This document shows positions 18,072 through 26,202 of a stretch of 64,000 nucleotides of DNA, piece by piece; positions within the stretch are counted from its first letter, which is position 1; the number at the start of each line of letters is the position of its first letter. A program made the translations under genes and the position numbers. The notes under the pieces were generated by a model. The model was not told the origin of the DNA. It ran no database searches and saw only the letters and a list, made by a program, of their open reading frames with translations. The DNA comes from Halosimplex rubrum (GTDB taxonomy: Archaea > Halobacteriota > Halobacteria > Halobacteriales > Haloarculaceae): contig NZ_CP058910.1 in NCBI RefSeq assembly GCF_013415885.1, positions 1 through 64,000 on the forward strand, given 5' to 3'.

Positions 18072-18395
18072 TCACCGCCCGTCGTCGGCCAGCAGGGCGA
18101 CCGGCAGGTCGACGAACTCGGGCACGCCGCCCCCGGCGACGATGCGTTCCTTCGCGGCCCGAGTACCGTCCTTGATCTCGTACTCGCGGGACATCGCGGC
18201 GGACTTCGAGTCGAAGCCCTCGACGTGGAGGAGTTCGACCGGCGTCCGGCCGCGGGTGTACTTGGCGCCCGCGCCCTCGTCGTGTTCGCGGACGCGGCGC
18301 TCCACGTCGGTGGTGTAACCCGTGTAGAAAGTGTCGTCGGCGCACCGCAGAAGGTAGACGAAGTGGTCGGGATCGGTGGTCCGCGGGTCGGTCAT
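18072..18395 (-). CDS. GIY-YIG nuclease family protein
   Basis: A 107-residue single GIY-YIG domain of the UvrC-like small type. It has FVYLLRCADDTFYTGYTTDVERR (YLL and YTG in place of GIY and YIG), followed by the catalytic arginine and RTPVELLHVEGF with E-Y-E-I-K. Such stand-alone proteins are common in bacteria and archaea, and most are uncharacterised endonucleases. It is probably co-transcribed with the zinc microprotein just upstream. Confidence 0.85.
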   Translation of the reverse strand: MTDPRTTDPDHFVYLLRCADDTFYTGYTTDVERRVREHDEGAGAKYTRGRTPVELLHVEGFDSKSAAMSREYEIKDGTRAAKERIVAGGGVPEFVDLPVALLADDGR

Positions 18396-18410
18396 GAGGC
18401 TATGCGGGGA

Positions 18411-18560
18411 CTACGCTTCGGGGGCGCGCTCTCTCGCGACCTCGGCGATACCCGCGTTCGCCGAGCAGCTCGGACAGGCGTGGACCGAACCGGTCTCGTC
18501 GGCGAAGACGCGGGCGAACTGGTCGGAGACGTGCGCACCGCAGTGATTACACGTTGGCAT
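18411..18560 (-). CDS. DUF7563-type zinc microprotein (copy 1 of 3)
   Basis: A 49-residue protein, MPTCNHCGAHVSDQFARVFA then VHACPSCSANAG. The two C-x2-C pairs, the F/Y-ARVF signature between them and the size match a haloarchaeal zinc-finger family (DUF7563 in my recollection). Two relatives lie at 22866-23024 and 58740-58886. An upstream in-frame ATG would add an unrelated N-terminus, so I start at the MPTC residue. Confidence 0.75.
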   Translation of the reverse strand: MPTCNHCGAHVSDQFARVFADETGSVHACPSCSANAGIAEVARERAPEA

Positions 18561-18684
18561 GCGTTTGGCCCGGCTGTCAACCGGTACCAGACCCTTGACG
18601 CGCCCCGGATATAACGGGTGTACCAACGCTGTTTGGTGTCGTCGGTGTAACCGGGTGAGAGCCGCCAGACCGACCGTCTCCGGC

Positions 18685-19455
18685 TCACCGGTCGGTCCGC
18701 GCGGCGTCGATCCGGCGGGCGATCAGCCCGGCCTGCGCGCCCGCCGTGAAGCCGGCGTCGACGTTGACGACCGAGAGGGCGGTACAGGACTGGATCATCC
18801 CCGAGAGCGCCGCTTCGCCCTCGCCCGCGTGGCCGTACCCCGTGGAGACGGGGAGGCCGATTATCGGTACGTCGACCAGCCCCGCCAGCACCGTCGGGAG
18901 CGCCCCCTCGCGGCCGGCGGCGACGACGAGCACGTCCTGTTCGCGCAGGACTTCGAGCGAGTCCACCACGCGCGCGAGCGACGCGACACCCACGTCGTCG
19001 ACCCGCTCGACGGTCGCGCCCATCTCGCGGGCGATGGCGGCGGCCTCCCCCGCGGGGACCGCGTCGGACGTCCCGGCCGTCACGACCCCGACGGCGGCGT
19101 CCAGGTCCGACCGCTCGAAATCGGGCGTCGCGGCGACGACGACGCCCGAGCGGCCGTCGGCGTCGACGGTCGCCTCCGGATGGTCGGCGGCCAACACGTC
19201 GCGGACGGCGTCCTCGACGGCCTCGTCGGCCCGCGTCACGACCGCTCGGCCGGTCGTCTCGACGGACGTGGAGGCCAGCGCCGCGACCTCCGCCGGTGTC
19301 TTGCCCGCAGCCAGCACCGCCTCCGGGACGCCGCTCCGGGTCGCCCGGGCCGCGTCGAACCGCCCGGCGTCGCCGGTGGCGTAGCCCGCGAGTTCCGCCT
19401 CGGCCTCGGCAGGCGAAACGTCGCCCGCCGCGACCGCTTCGAGTAGTTCGCGCAT
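18685..19455 (-). CDS. larB: LarB-like protein, nickel-pincer cofactor biosynthesis
   Basis: A 256-residue protein with a PurE-like (AIR carboxylase) C-terminal domain. In lactate racemase systems LarB carboxylates and hydrolyses nicotinic acid adenine dinucleotide, the first step of the nickel-pincer nucleotide. The family pattern is visible in VVTAGTSDAVPAGEAA, VVAAGREGALPTVLAGLVD and ASTGYG-like PVSTGYGHAGEG. Many archaeal LarB homologues lack LarC/LarE neighbours, as here. The ATG at 19455 starts MRELLEAV; an ATG three codons upstream is also possible. Confidence 0.85.
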   Translation of the reverse strand: MRELLEAVAAGDVSPAEAEAELAGYATGDAGRFDAARATRSGVPEAVLAAGKTPAEVAALASTSVETTGRAVVTRADEAVEDAVRDVLAADHPEATVDADGRSGVVVAATPDFERSDLDAAVGVVTAGTSDAVPAGEAAAIAREMGATVERVDDVGVASLARVVDSLEVLREQDVLVVAAGREGALPTVLAGLVDVPIIGLPVSTGYGHAGEGEAALSGMIQSCTALSVVNVDAGFTAGAQAGLIARRIDAARTDR

Positions 19456-19720
19456 ACCCCCCATGAGCGTTCGATCCACTTGACCGTCCCTCTTTTCGGC
19501 CGTCACTCTCCCCCGCTTCGACCGGCGACGACATCCGGCCCTCAGCCGCGCCGGAGCGCGCGCGAGCGGCCCCACACCTCCGAACGGACCGATTTCCGCG
19601 CGCTCTGACATCGCCGTTCCCAAAAGATACTTAAACTCCCGTCGCTCGCAGGCCCCGACCACGCCGGAGCGGCGCTCAGACCCCCGACAAAGCCGGCGAG
19701 ACTGCGCATATTTGGGAAAG

Positions 19721-19728
19721 TTTATAAA
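19721..19728 (+). promoter_or_regulatory. TATA box of the DUF1931 gene
   Basis: TTTATAAA at 26-33 bases before the ATG at 19754 is a near-perfect archaeal TATA box in an AT-rich stretch, predicting strong expression of a leaderless mRNA. Confidence 0.75.
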
Positions 19729-19753
19729 CCATCCATTTGTTCACGTGACTTGT

Positions 19754-19921
19754 ATGGCAGACCTCATTGTCAAGAACTCGGTCAAGGAAGCGCTCGAAGA
19801 CATGAACGTCTCCCGCGACTTTTACGACGCCCTCGACGAGGAAGTCGAGGAGCTCCTCGACGAGGCGCAGCGACGCGCCGAGGCCAACGACCGGAAGACG
19901 GTTCAGCCGCGCGACCTGTAA
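19754..19921 (+). CDS. DUF1931-type protein, probable histone fold
   Basis: A 55-residue acidic protein, MADLIVKNSVKEALEDMNVS, then YDALDEEVEELLDEAQRRAE and ending in NDRKTVQPRDL. The family (DUF1931) has a histone-like helix-strand-helix fold; the final KTVQPRDL resembles the histone-fold end. It could be a small chromatin or regulatory protein. The ATG at 19754, not the one at 19712, is placed correctly behind the TATA box. Confidence 0.8.
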   Translation: MADLIVKNSVKEALEDMNVSRDFYDALDEEVEELLDEAQRRAEANDRKTVQPRDL

Positions 19922-19957
19922 GGTCGACTCGACAACGAATTTTTTCGAGGTGTGGCG

Positions 19958-20638
19958 TCAGGGCTCGAAGACGGTCACGTCAGTCTCCGTCCCGACGTAC
20001 ACCTCGTCGGCGAAGCCGACGAACAGCCCGTGCTCCACGACGCCCGGCAGCGCTGACAGGTCCGCCGCCAGCCCGACGGGGTCGGGCATCGCGCCGAAGT
20101 CGCAGTCGAGGATCAGGTTGCCGTTGTCCGAGACGACGGGGCCGCTCTTGCGGTCCGCCCGTCTGAGCTCGGGTCGGCCGCCGAGTCGCCCGACGGCGTC
20201 GGCGACGGGCGTCCGGGCGTCCGGCAGCACCTCGACCGGGACCGGGTCGTCGAGCACGTCGACCTCCTTGGTGGGGTCGACGACGACGAGCAACCGGTCG
20301 GCGGCGGCGTCGACGATCTTCTCGCGAGCGTGGGCGCCGCCGCCGCCCTTCACGAGGTCCGTCCCGGCGATCTGGTCGGCGCCGTCGATCGCCAGATCCA
20401 CGTCGGCCTCGTCGAGCGTGGTCAGCGGGATCCCCTCGTCGACGGCGATCTCGCGGGCCTGGAAGGACGTGGGGACGCCCTGGACATCGAGCCCCGCATC
20501 GACCTCGCGGCCGAGTGCCCGGATGGCGTGGGCCGCCGTGCTCCCGCTCCCGAGACCGACGACGGTCCCGCCCTCGACCGCTTCGGCCGCGCGCTCGGCC
20601 GCGCGGCGCTTCGCCGCCTCGCGCTCGCTCTGGTTCAT
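19958..20638 (-). CDS. rpiA: Ribose-5-phosphate isomerase A
   Basis: A 226-residue isomerase that interconverts ribose 5-phosphate and ribulose 5-phosphate for nucleotide synthesis. Conserved motifs are VGLGSGSTA (phosphate site), IDGADQI (catalytic Asp), and LVKGGGGAHAREKIV (Lys and catalytic Glu). All are present and the length is usual. It converges with the DUF1931 gene, leaving only 36 bases between them. Confidence 0.95.
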   Translation of the reverse strand: MNQSEREAAKRRAAERAAEAVEGGTVVGLGSGSTAAHAIRALGREVDAGLDVQGVPTSFQAREIAVDEGIPLTTLDEADVDLAIDGADQIAGTDLVKGGGGAHAREKIVDAAADRLLVVVDPTKEVDVLDDPVPVEVLPDARTPVADAVGRLGGRPELRRADRKSGPVVSDNGNLILDCDFGAMPDPVGLAADLSALPGVVEHGLFVGFADEVYVGTETDVTVFEP

Positions 20639-20752
20639 ACCCGACCCATCGCCCGTGGCCCGCAAAAACGCTACCGACCGCGGACCGTCGCTCCCGGCGA
20701 CGGATCGCCGCCGGTCGCGAAACGCCCGATGCGTCCGGCCCGCCGACCGCGG

Positions 20753-20929
20753 TCAGCCGCTCCAGCCGCCGCGCACGTCGCCGCCGATCCGGTCGCGCCA
20801 GGTCTCGAACTTCGCCTCGCAGTCCGGGTTCTCCGCCGTGTGGTCGACGAACCCCGCGCCCGGCGACGCGAGCGCCTCGCCGCAGAACGGACACCGCTCG
20901 GGGTCGTTCCAGGAGTCTGTCGCTGCCAT
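20753..20929 (-). CDS. Small zinc-finger protein (DUF7501-like)
   Basis: A 58-residue protein: MAATDSWNDPERCPFCGEAL, then a GFVDHTAENPDCEAKFETWR segment. CPFC plus the H and C in the second half give a C2HC zinc site. Relatives are found only in haloarchaea as far as I recall; the role is unknown. A TATA-like CTTTATATC on the minus strand near 20952-20960 supports the ATG at 20929. Confidence 0.72.
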   Translation of the reverse strand: MAATDSWNDPERCPFCGEALASPGAGFVDHTAENPDCEAKFETWRDRIGGDVRGGWSG

Positions 20930-21172
20930 ACCTCGATCGACCGGCAGGATCGATATAAAGATTGTCGGCAAACAATATAGGCTACCAGTGTGTAAATAAT
21001 ACACCCTTATATTTATCGAGCCAGAACGATTATCTCGGATTCGAGTTCCAGAACTGCGCCAACAGTTCACAAAGACGTGATAGAGACACACAAGACGTTC
21101 GAACTACGACCTTATATTCTCAATTCAGAATAATAGGAAGGTTTATACCGGAGAAAAATCTGTAGTTCGGTA
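20930..21172. other. AT-rich divergent promoter region
   Basis: This 243-base intergenic segment is strikingly AT-rich compared with the rest of the window. It separates two divergent zinc-protein genes. It contains a TATA-like element for each, and an 18-base palindrome TATTCT-CAATTC-AGAATA at 21115-21132 just before the rightward TATA box. I see no coding frame. Confidence 0.6.
21115..21132 (+). promoter_or_regulatory. Palindromic operator candidate
   Basis: Arms TATTCT and AGAATA separated by six bases end ten bases before the TATA box GTTTATACC (21141-21149) of the 42-residue zinc protein gene. That is where an archaeal activator or BRE-competing repressor would bind. Confidence 0.4.
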
Positions 21173-21301
21173 ATGGCAACGCAGCAGCACACAGCCGTCG
21201 GGACCTATCGATGCCCCGACTGCGACGGTCGGATCACGTTCGAACACCAGTCCTGGGAGTGCGGCGACTGCGGTCACGCGCCGCGCCACGGCGCCGACTG
21301 A
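21173..21301 (+). CDS. Rubrerythrin-like zinc-ribbon microprotein
   Basis: A 42-residue protein: MATQQHTAVGTYRCPDCDGR, then ITFEHQSWECGDCGHAPRHG. CPDC and CGDC form a rubredoxin-like zinc or iron knuckle. It is preceded by a good TATA box, so it is probably a real, separately expressed gene. The function is unknown. Confidence 0.75.
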   Translation: MATQQHTAVGTYRCPDCDGRITFEHQSWECGDCGHAPRHGAD

Positions 21302-21440
21302 CGCCCGGGACGACCGCGGACGCACAGCCACCCGCCCGCGCGGCGAGTCACCGGACGCTGTCAGGCATCCACCCATTTTCCCGTCGGCCGTCTCGCACCG
21401 ACGGCCGAGTTTTTTGGTCCGACCCTGCGACGCGTCGAGT

Positions 21441-22754
21441 ATGTTCGGTACCAGCGGCATCCGAGGACCGGTCGGCGAAGACGTGACGGCGGCGCTCGCC
21501 CTCTCGGTGGGGAGGGCCGTCGGCGTCGACGCCGACCGCGTCGTCGTGGGTCGCGACGCGCGCGAGAGCGGGCGGCTCCTGACCGACGCGCTGACCGCGG
21601 GTCTCCGCGAGTCGGGCGTCGACGTGGTCGACCTGGGACTGGCCGCGACGCCCACGGTCGGCCGGAGCGTCGCCCGCGAGGACGCCGACGCCGGCGTCGC
21701 GATCACCGCCTCGCACAACCCCGCGCCCGACAACGGTATCAAGCTCTGGCAGCCCTCCGGGCAGGCCTACGACGCCGACCTGCGCGCCGAGATCGAGGGG
21801 CGCCTCCGCGAGGACGCGACCGGCCTGAGAGCGTGGGACGAACTCGGCGACCGCGTCGACCGCGACACCGCGGACGAACGCCACGTCGACGCGCTCGTCG
21901 ACGCCGTCGACGTCACCGAGCCCCTCTCGGTCGTCGTCGACGTGGGTAACGGCGCGGGGGGTGTGACGGTCGACGCCCTCCAGCGGCTGGGGTGCGCGGT
22001 CGAGACGCTCAACGCCCAGCCCGACGGGTCGTTCCCCGGTCGCCCGAGCGAGCCGACCGCCGAGAACTGCGAATCGCTGGCCGCGCTCGTCGCCGAGAGC
22101 GACGCCGACCTGGGGATCGCTCACGACGGCGACGCCGACCGGATGCGCTGTGTGGCCGCCGACGGGACCTACCTCTCGGGGGACGTGACCCTCGCGCTGC
22201 TGGCCCACGAAGCCGCGAGTCCCGGCGACCGCGTCGCCGCCCCCGTCGACACGAGCCTCGCCGTCGACGACCACCTCGCCGATATCGACGTGTCCGTCGA
22301 GCGCACGCGGGTCGGCGACGTGTACGTCGCCGAGCGGGCCAGCGAATCGGGCGTCGCCTTCGGCGGCGAGCCCAGCGGCGCCTGGATCTGGCCCGAGGAG
22401 ACGCTCTGTCCCGACGGCCCCCTCGCGGCCTGCAAGGTGGCGGCGCTGGCCGCCGAGCGCCCGCTCGCCGAGCGGCTGGCCGAGGTCGAGACCTACCCGA
22501 TCCGCCGGGACTCCGTCGAGACCGACCAGAAGGCGGCCGTGATGGAGCGGGTCGGCGACCGCGTCCGCGCCGAGTACGACGACGTGACCACGCTGGACGG
22601 CGTCCGCGTCGACCTGGGCGACGCGTGGTTCCTCCTGCGGGCCAGCGGCACGCAACCGCTCGTTCGGATCACCGCCGAGGCCCGCGACGCCGACCGCGCC
22701 GAGGCCGTCTTCGCCGAGGCGCGAGACCTGCTGGTCGACGCCGTCGAGGCGTGA
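21441..22754 (+). CDS. glmM: Phosphoglucosamine mutase-like phosphohexomutase (GlmM)
   Basis: A 437-residue mutase that begins MFGTSGIRGPVGEDVT, with catalytic serine in ITASHNPAPDNG, metal loop HDGDADRMR, sugar loop GGEPSGAWI and phosphate loop RASGTQPLVRI. GEPSG and the GTSGIRG start favour the phosphoglucosamine/phosphomannomutase branch, which supplies glucosamine 1-phosphate for UDP-GlcNAc and surface glycans. An upstream in-frame start at 21414 is less likely because the conserved domain starts with MFGTSG. Confidence 0.88.
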   Translation: MFGTSGIRGPVGEDVTAALALSVGRAVGVDADRVVVGRDARESGRLLTDALTAGLRESGVDVVDLGLAATPTVGRSVAREDADAGVAITASHNPAPDNGIKLWQPSGQAYDADLRAEIEGRLREDATGLRAWDELGDRVDRDTADERHVDALVDAVDVTEPLSVVVDVGNGAGGVTVDALQRLGCAVETLNAQPDGSFPGRPSEPTAENCESLAALVAESDADLGIAHDGDADRMRCVAADGTYLSGDVTLALLAHEAASPGDRVAAPVDTSLAVDDHLADIDVSVERTRVGDVYVAERASESGVAFGGEPSGAWIWPEETLCPDGPLAACKVAALAAERPLAERLAEVETYPIRRDSVETDQKAAVMERVGDRVRAEYDDVTTLDGVRVDLGDAWFLLRASGTQPLVRITAEARDADRAEAVFAEARDLLVDAVEA

Positions 22755-22865
22755 GCGTCGCTAGACGGAACGCGGAACAGGAGAAGCGTCCTGGCAGCGT
22801 CCCGGGCGGGTCCCCCCGAACCCGCCAGGCCGCCTCCCCCCGATAGTTCACGACGATACAGGACC

Positions 22866-23024
22866 CTATCCGCGGCGGGTCGAGCGCGCCTCGCGGACGT
22901 CGGCCCCGTCGCGGATCTTGTCCTCGCACTGAGGACAGACGCGCGGCGACTCGACCCCGTTGGGCGTGAACACCCGTGCGTAGTCTGCCGTAACGAAGGA
23001 ACCGCAGTTCTGGCATTCCGGCAT
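22866..23024 (-). CDS. DUF7563-type zinc microprotein (copy 2 of 3)
   Basis: A 52-residue protein: MPECQNCGSFVTADYARVFT, then PNGVESPRVCPQCEDKIRDG and a basic tail. It is a close relative of the protein at 58740-58886 (shared YARVF/YVRVF, PNG, PRVCP-CEDK) and a more distant one of that at 18411-18560. Two C-x2-C pairs bind zinc. A CCATTAAGG box about 30 bases upstream on its strand fits a TATA element. Confidence 0.78.
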   Translation of the reverse strand: MPECQNCGSFVTADYARVFTPNGVESPRVCPQCEDKIRDGADVREARSTRRG

Positions 23025-23342
23025 ACGGTATACCTCTTCGAGTACTGGACCTTAATGGTTGGTGATTTGGTAGTAGCACACACACCCCGCCGAATCCCGG
23101 TGTGACGGCGTCAGAATCGGATCCGTGCGGCGAGCCTTGCGGGATTTTCGATCGAGACATGCAGAACACATTACCCGGATACAGAACGGTGTCGTCGGTT
23201 CCGAGAACGCGCTTCACCGTCGCAACGCACCGTCGGACCTATCCGGACGCCGTCGACCCCCGCGACCGCACCAGAGCGGTACGGTTATTACCGAGAGACG
23301 GCTGGAATTCGACAACCGGACGGCATCTCCGGGGGTCGTCGT
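23025..23342. other. Divergent intergenic region, promoters only
   Basis: This 318-base segment lies between the divergent zinc microprotein and the arylsulfotransferase-like gene. A TATA-like GGTTATTACC near 23282-23291, about 55 bases before the rightward ATG, suggests a short 5' leader there. I see no conserved reading frame or RNA gene. Confidence 0.4.
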
Positions 23343-24800
23343 ATGGATCTGGATTCACTCGAACTCACGCGCCCGCTGGTCGCCCGTCTCTGCGTAGTCG
23401 CCCTCGTCGCGGTACTGCTGATCCCGTCGGGGGTCTCCGCGCTCACGCACGAACCGGTCGAACTGCAGGCGGGGAACATCGACGAGCCCGCGAACGGGAC
23501 CACGGTCATCGCCGTTCAGGGGTTCAAGGGACGCGGACAGAACAGCTCGAAGAAACCCGCCCGGCTCGTCGGCGTCGGCCCCGAGGGCGATCTGGAGTGG
23601 AACTACGAGCCCAAAGAGGACGTGACGTGGTTCTACGACGTGGACCCGCTCGACGACGGCACCTTGCTGGTGACCGGCGTCACCCGCGACGGGACGACGG
23701 TCTTCAAGTACGACCCCGCGACCAACAGCCGCGTCTGGACCGAACGGCTCGACGCCGACGACACCCACGACGTGGACCTGATCAACGGCGACGAGCTGCT
23801 CGTCGCCAACATGCGCAACTACAACGAGACGACCGAGACCAACGACGACCGCATCTTCGTCTACAACCGGACGACCGGCGAGACGGTCTGGGAGTACCGC
23901 TTCGAGCGGATCTACGACCGCGGCGACACCAGCGGCGGCAGCGGGAGCTACACCGGCGACTGGACCCACGTCAACGACATCGACAAAATCGACGACGGCC
24001 GGTACATGGCGTCGCCACGCAACATGGACGAGGTCGTCGTCATCAACCGCTCGACGAAGGAGGTCGACCTGTCGCTGGGCACACCCGGCAACCACAGCGT
24101 CATCTACGAGCAGCACAACCCCAACTACCTCGACAGCGAGGACGGCGCCCCGACGATCCTCGTCGCCGACAGCGAGAACGACCGCGTCGTCGAGTACGAG
24201 TACGCCGGCGGCGAGGGCCGTAACGCCTCCTGGGAGCGCATCTGGAACCTCGGCGTCGACGGCAACCTCAACTGGCCGCGCGACGCCGACCGGCTCCCGT
24301 CGGGCAACACCCTCGTCACCGACTCGCTCAACCACCGCGTCATGGAGGTCACCCCCGAGGGCGAGGTCGTCTGGGAGTACTACGCCCCGTGGGGCACCTA
24401 CGAGGCCGAGCGCGTCCAGCTGGGCGACGAGCCCGGCGGTCCGACCATCGCCGACCAGAACGCCAGCGGCGCCTACGGCCTGAACGGCAGCGCCGCGCTC
24501 ACCCCCGGCGCGACCGAACGGGCGACCTTCGCCTCGTGGCTCCACACCACGTTCGCCGGCACCCCCATCTCGGGCCAGGTCGACTGGGTCGCCGAGCGGT
24601 GGGCGCACATCGCGCCCTGGGTTCGTCCCGTCTGGATGAACCCCTGGGCGTTCGTCGCCTTCCTCGGCGCCGCGGCCGTCACCCTCGGCTGGGCCGGCGG
24701 CGAGGCGGTGTATCACCGCCGCTGGATCGGCGGCCGCCTCCGCGCCGGCTACGACCGCGTGCGCCCCTCGGGCGGCGGGTCCTCACGGCCGGACGACTGA
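23343..24800 (+). CDS. Arylsulfotransferase (ASST)-like membrane-anchored propeller protein
   Basis: A 485-residue protein with an N-terminal signal/anchor helix, an extracellular propeller and a C-terminal helix (about residues 435-460, WAFVAFLGAAAVTLGWAGG). Family features: DGTLLVTGV, THDVDLINGDELLVAN, DWTHVNDIDKIDDGRYMASPRN and DADRLPSGNTLVTDSLNHRV, the last being the ASST repeat. N-glycosylation sequons (N-x-S/T) are frequent. Whether it transfers sulphate is uncertain because haloarchaeal members diverge from characterised bacterial enzymes. Confidence 0.8.
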   Translation: MDLDSLELTRPLVARLCVVALVAVLLIPSGVSALTHEPVELQAGNIDEPANGTTVIAVQGFKGRGQNSSKKPARLVGVGPEGDLEWNYEPKEDVTWFYDVDPLDDGTLLVTGVTRDGTTVFKYDPATNSRVWTERLDADDTHDVDLINGDELLVANMRNYNETTETNDDRIFVYNRTTGETVWEYRFERIYDRGDTSGGSGSYTGDWTHVNDIDKIDDGRYMASPRNMDEVVVINRSTKEVDLSLGTPGNHSVIYEQHNPNYLDSEDGAPTILVADSENDRVVEYEYAGGEGRNASWERIWNLGVDGNLNWPRDADRLPSGNTLVTDSLNHRVMEVTPEGEVVWEYYAPWGTYEAERVQLGDEPGGPTIADQNASGAYGLNGSAALTPGATERATFASWLHTTFAGTPISGQVDWVAERWAHIAPWVRPVWMNPWAFVAFLGAAAVTLGWAGGEAVYHRRWIGGRLRAGYDRVRPSGGGSSRPDD

Positions 24801-24854
24801 CGGCCCCGCGGCTCTCCGTTTTTCGAACGTGCCGACCGAACAGCGGCGCCGGCC

Positions 24855-25433
24855 TCAGAAGTCGGCGTCGACGGAGCCGTCCTCGGAGAGGTCGACGACG
24901 CCGTCGAACCGGGCGCGGAAGTCCGCCAGTTCGTCGTCGTCGTGGACCCCCTTCGCCAGGTGGAACAGCCCGACCGCGTCGTGTTCTTCGAGCAGTTCGA
25001 GGATGGCGTCGACGGCCTCGGCGGCCCGCTCGGCGTCGGAGTAGTACACCATCTCCGTCACCGAGTCGAGGCTGACCCGCCGCTTGCCCTCGGTCGATTC
25101 GAGGAACACCCGCGTCTCGTCGACGATCCCGTCCAGGTCGTCGGGTGCGGAGACGTACTTGACGTTCTCGGACTGACGGCGGGTGTAGCCCCGCTCGACC
25201 GACAGCGCGTCGAGGATCGTCGCCCGCTCCTCGTCGACCTCGTAGTGTTCGAGCTTCTGGCGCACTTCCCGAGCGGTCGTCCGCGTCGAGATGACCAGCA
25301 TCTCGTCGGTGTCCGTGCTCAAGAAGTCCGTGTCGATCCGGTCTGTCTCACCCGTGCTCGGGTGGAGGAGGAGGACGCCCGTCCCACCGGGCACCGTGTC
25401 CGGCGTGTTCTCGATGGCGAGCTGGTAATCCAT
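24855..25433 (-). CDS. RecA-like haloarchaeal protein (DUF7090-type)
   Basis: A 192-residue protein, MDYQLAIENTPDTVPGGTGV followed by LLLHPSTGETDRIDTDFLST, then VISTRTTAREVRQKLEHYEV and SLDSVTEMVYYSD. The layout resembles the RecA/KaiC fold (a P-loop-like GGTGVLLLHPSTGE, Walker B-like VSLDSVTEM) but lacks a proper GKT, so it probably does not hydrolyse ATP. Haloarchaea have many such proteins, often tied to signalling. The start at 25433 gives this fold; an earlier ATG adds an unrelated extension. Confidence 0.65.
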   Translation of the reverse strand: MDYQLAIENTPDTVPGGTGVLLLHPSTGETDRIDTDFLSTDTDEMLVISTRTTAREVRQKLEHYEVDEERATILDALSVERGYTRRQSENVKYVSAPDDLDGIVDETRVFLESTEGKRRVSLDSVTEMVYYSDAERAAEAVDAILELLEEHDAVGLFHLAKGVHDDDELADFRARFDGVVDLSEDGSVDADF

Positions 25434-25631
25434 GTACAGGGGAGCGGCTGGAATCGCCTTAAGCGTGGCCTTCCGCCGCATCTTTGCTCGTCTCCCCGGC
25501 CGTCGGTCCCGTTACTATCCCCTTCGGGGAATCCTCGCCCGTTAGCGCGGGGAGGATGTCAAACGCCGAACTGGCACGCCCCAATCTCGAGGGGAGACGC
25601 GGAGACGGACTCCGCGTCGGTGAAATCGAAG

Positions 25632-25648
25632 AAGCGCCCGAGGCGGGA
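25632..25648 (-). repeat. Copy of the tRNA-Asp 3' end
   Basis: Seventeen bases identical to 25838-25854, which cover the last 14 bases of tRNA-Asp and three flanking bases. The two copies are 206 bases apart and in the same orientation. A second partial copy, 13 bases of the T-arm, lies at 25701-25713. Confidence 0.8.
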
Positions 25649-25700
25649 CCGAGCGAGCGCGGCGCGTTCGCGAGGATCGAGAGACGCCGCCGGCGCCTCT

Positions 25701-25766
25701 CGGGATTTGAACCACGCCCGAGAACCTGCGCCGGAGGCGCAGAACCTCGGTCTATTTCGAATCCCG
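25701..25766 (-). other. Extended hairpin with arms matching the tRNA-Asp T-arm
   Basis: Arms CGGGATTTGAA and TTCGAATCCCG (one G-T pair) enclose a second stem (CCGAG/CTCGG) and an apical hairpin CTGCGCC-GGA-GGCGCAG. The outer arm repeats the T-arm sequence of the adjacent tRNA-Asp. Confidence 0.6.
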
Positions 25767-25792
25767 CGTGAGGTCGTTTCGTCGCTCACGGT

Positions 25793-25820
25793 GGCGAGCA
25801 CACGCTAGGCGGTGCTCGCC
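25793..25820 (-). other. Hairpin H1 beside tRNA-Asp
   Basis: A perfect nine-base stem GGCGAGCAC/GTGCTCGCC with a ten-base loop, 20 bases beyond the tRNA 3' end. It is nearly identical to the hairpin at 62784-62811 beside tRNA-Arg. Confidence 0.75.
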
Positions 25821-25840
25821 GAGTTGTTCGCAACAGAAAG

Positions 25841-25913
25841 CGCCCGAGGCGGGATTTGAACCCGCGTCACGACCGTGACAGGGTCGTATGATGGGCCACT
25901 ACACCACCCGGGC
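25841..25913 (-). tRNA. tRNA-Asp (anticodon GTC)
   Basis: A 73-base cloverleaf. The acceptor arms are GCCCGGG and CTCGGGC with discriminator G. The anticodon stem ends CGACC/GGTCG around the loop CTGTCAC, giving anticodon GUC. The T-arm is GCGGGTTCAAATCCCGC. No CCA is encoded and there is no intron. It is flanked on its 3' side by partial copies of its own end. Confidence 0.95.
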
Positions 25914-26202
25914 ACGCATTCACTGGTTTGCCGGAGGTGAATTTAAGACTTTCCAAACGAACCCTCCGTGCCACGACAAGCCACGACGAGACCGACCCGC
26001 GACCGTTCTCACTGCTATCGACTCGGTTCCGGATCGGCGATACCGAGATCTGGCGCCTGGGAGCGGCGAAAAGTCAACTGTCGTGAACTACACAGACAGA
26101 CGACATCTCAATACTGATAACACCAACGGAACTTACTTGCGTACCGAACACAGCTAGATCAGGTAGCGGAGTTACGTGGATGGCAACTCCGGGGATACCG
26201 CC

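Noticed and set aside
15553-18345. A 930-codon minus-strand frame over the peroxiredoxin, acetyltransferase and mutase genes
   Set aside because: Arg-rich, repetitive shadow of three real genes with intact motifs; no start or domain supports it.
23355-24716. A 453-codon frame antisense to the arylsulfotransferase-like gene
   Set aside because: The sense strand has family motifs and glycosylation sequons; the antisense frame has only low-complexity Val/Asp/Gly sequence.
25559-25801. An 80-codon minus-strand frame in the tRNA-Asp flank
   Set aside because: It is made of the hairpins and tRNA-end copies and has no promoter or conserved motif.
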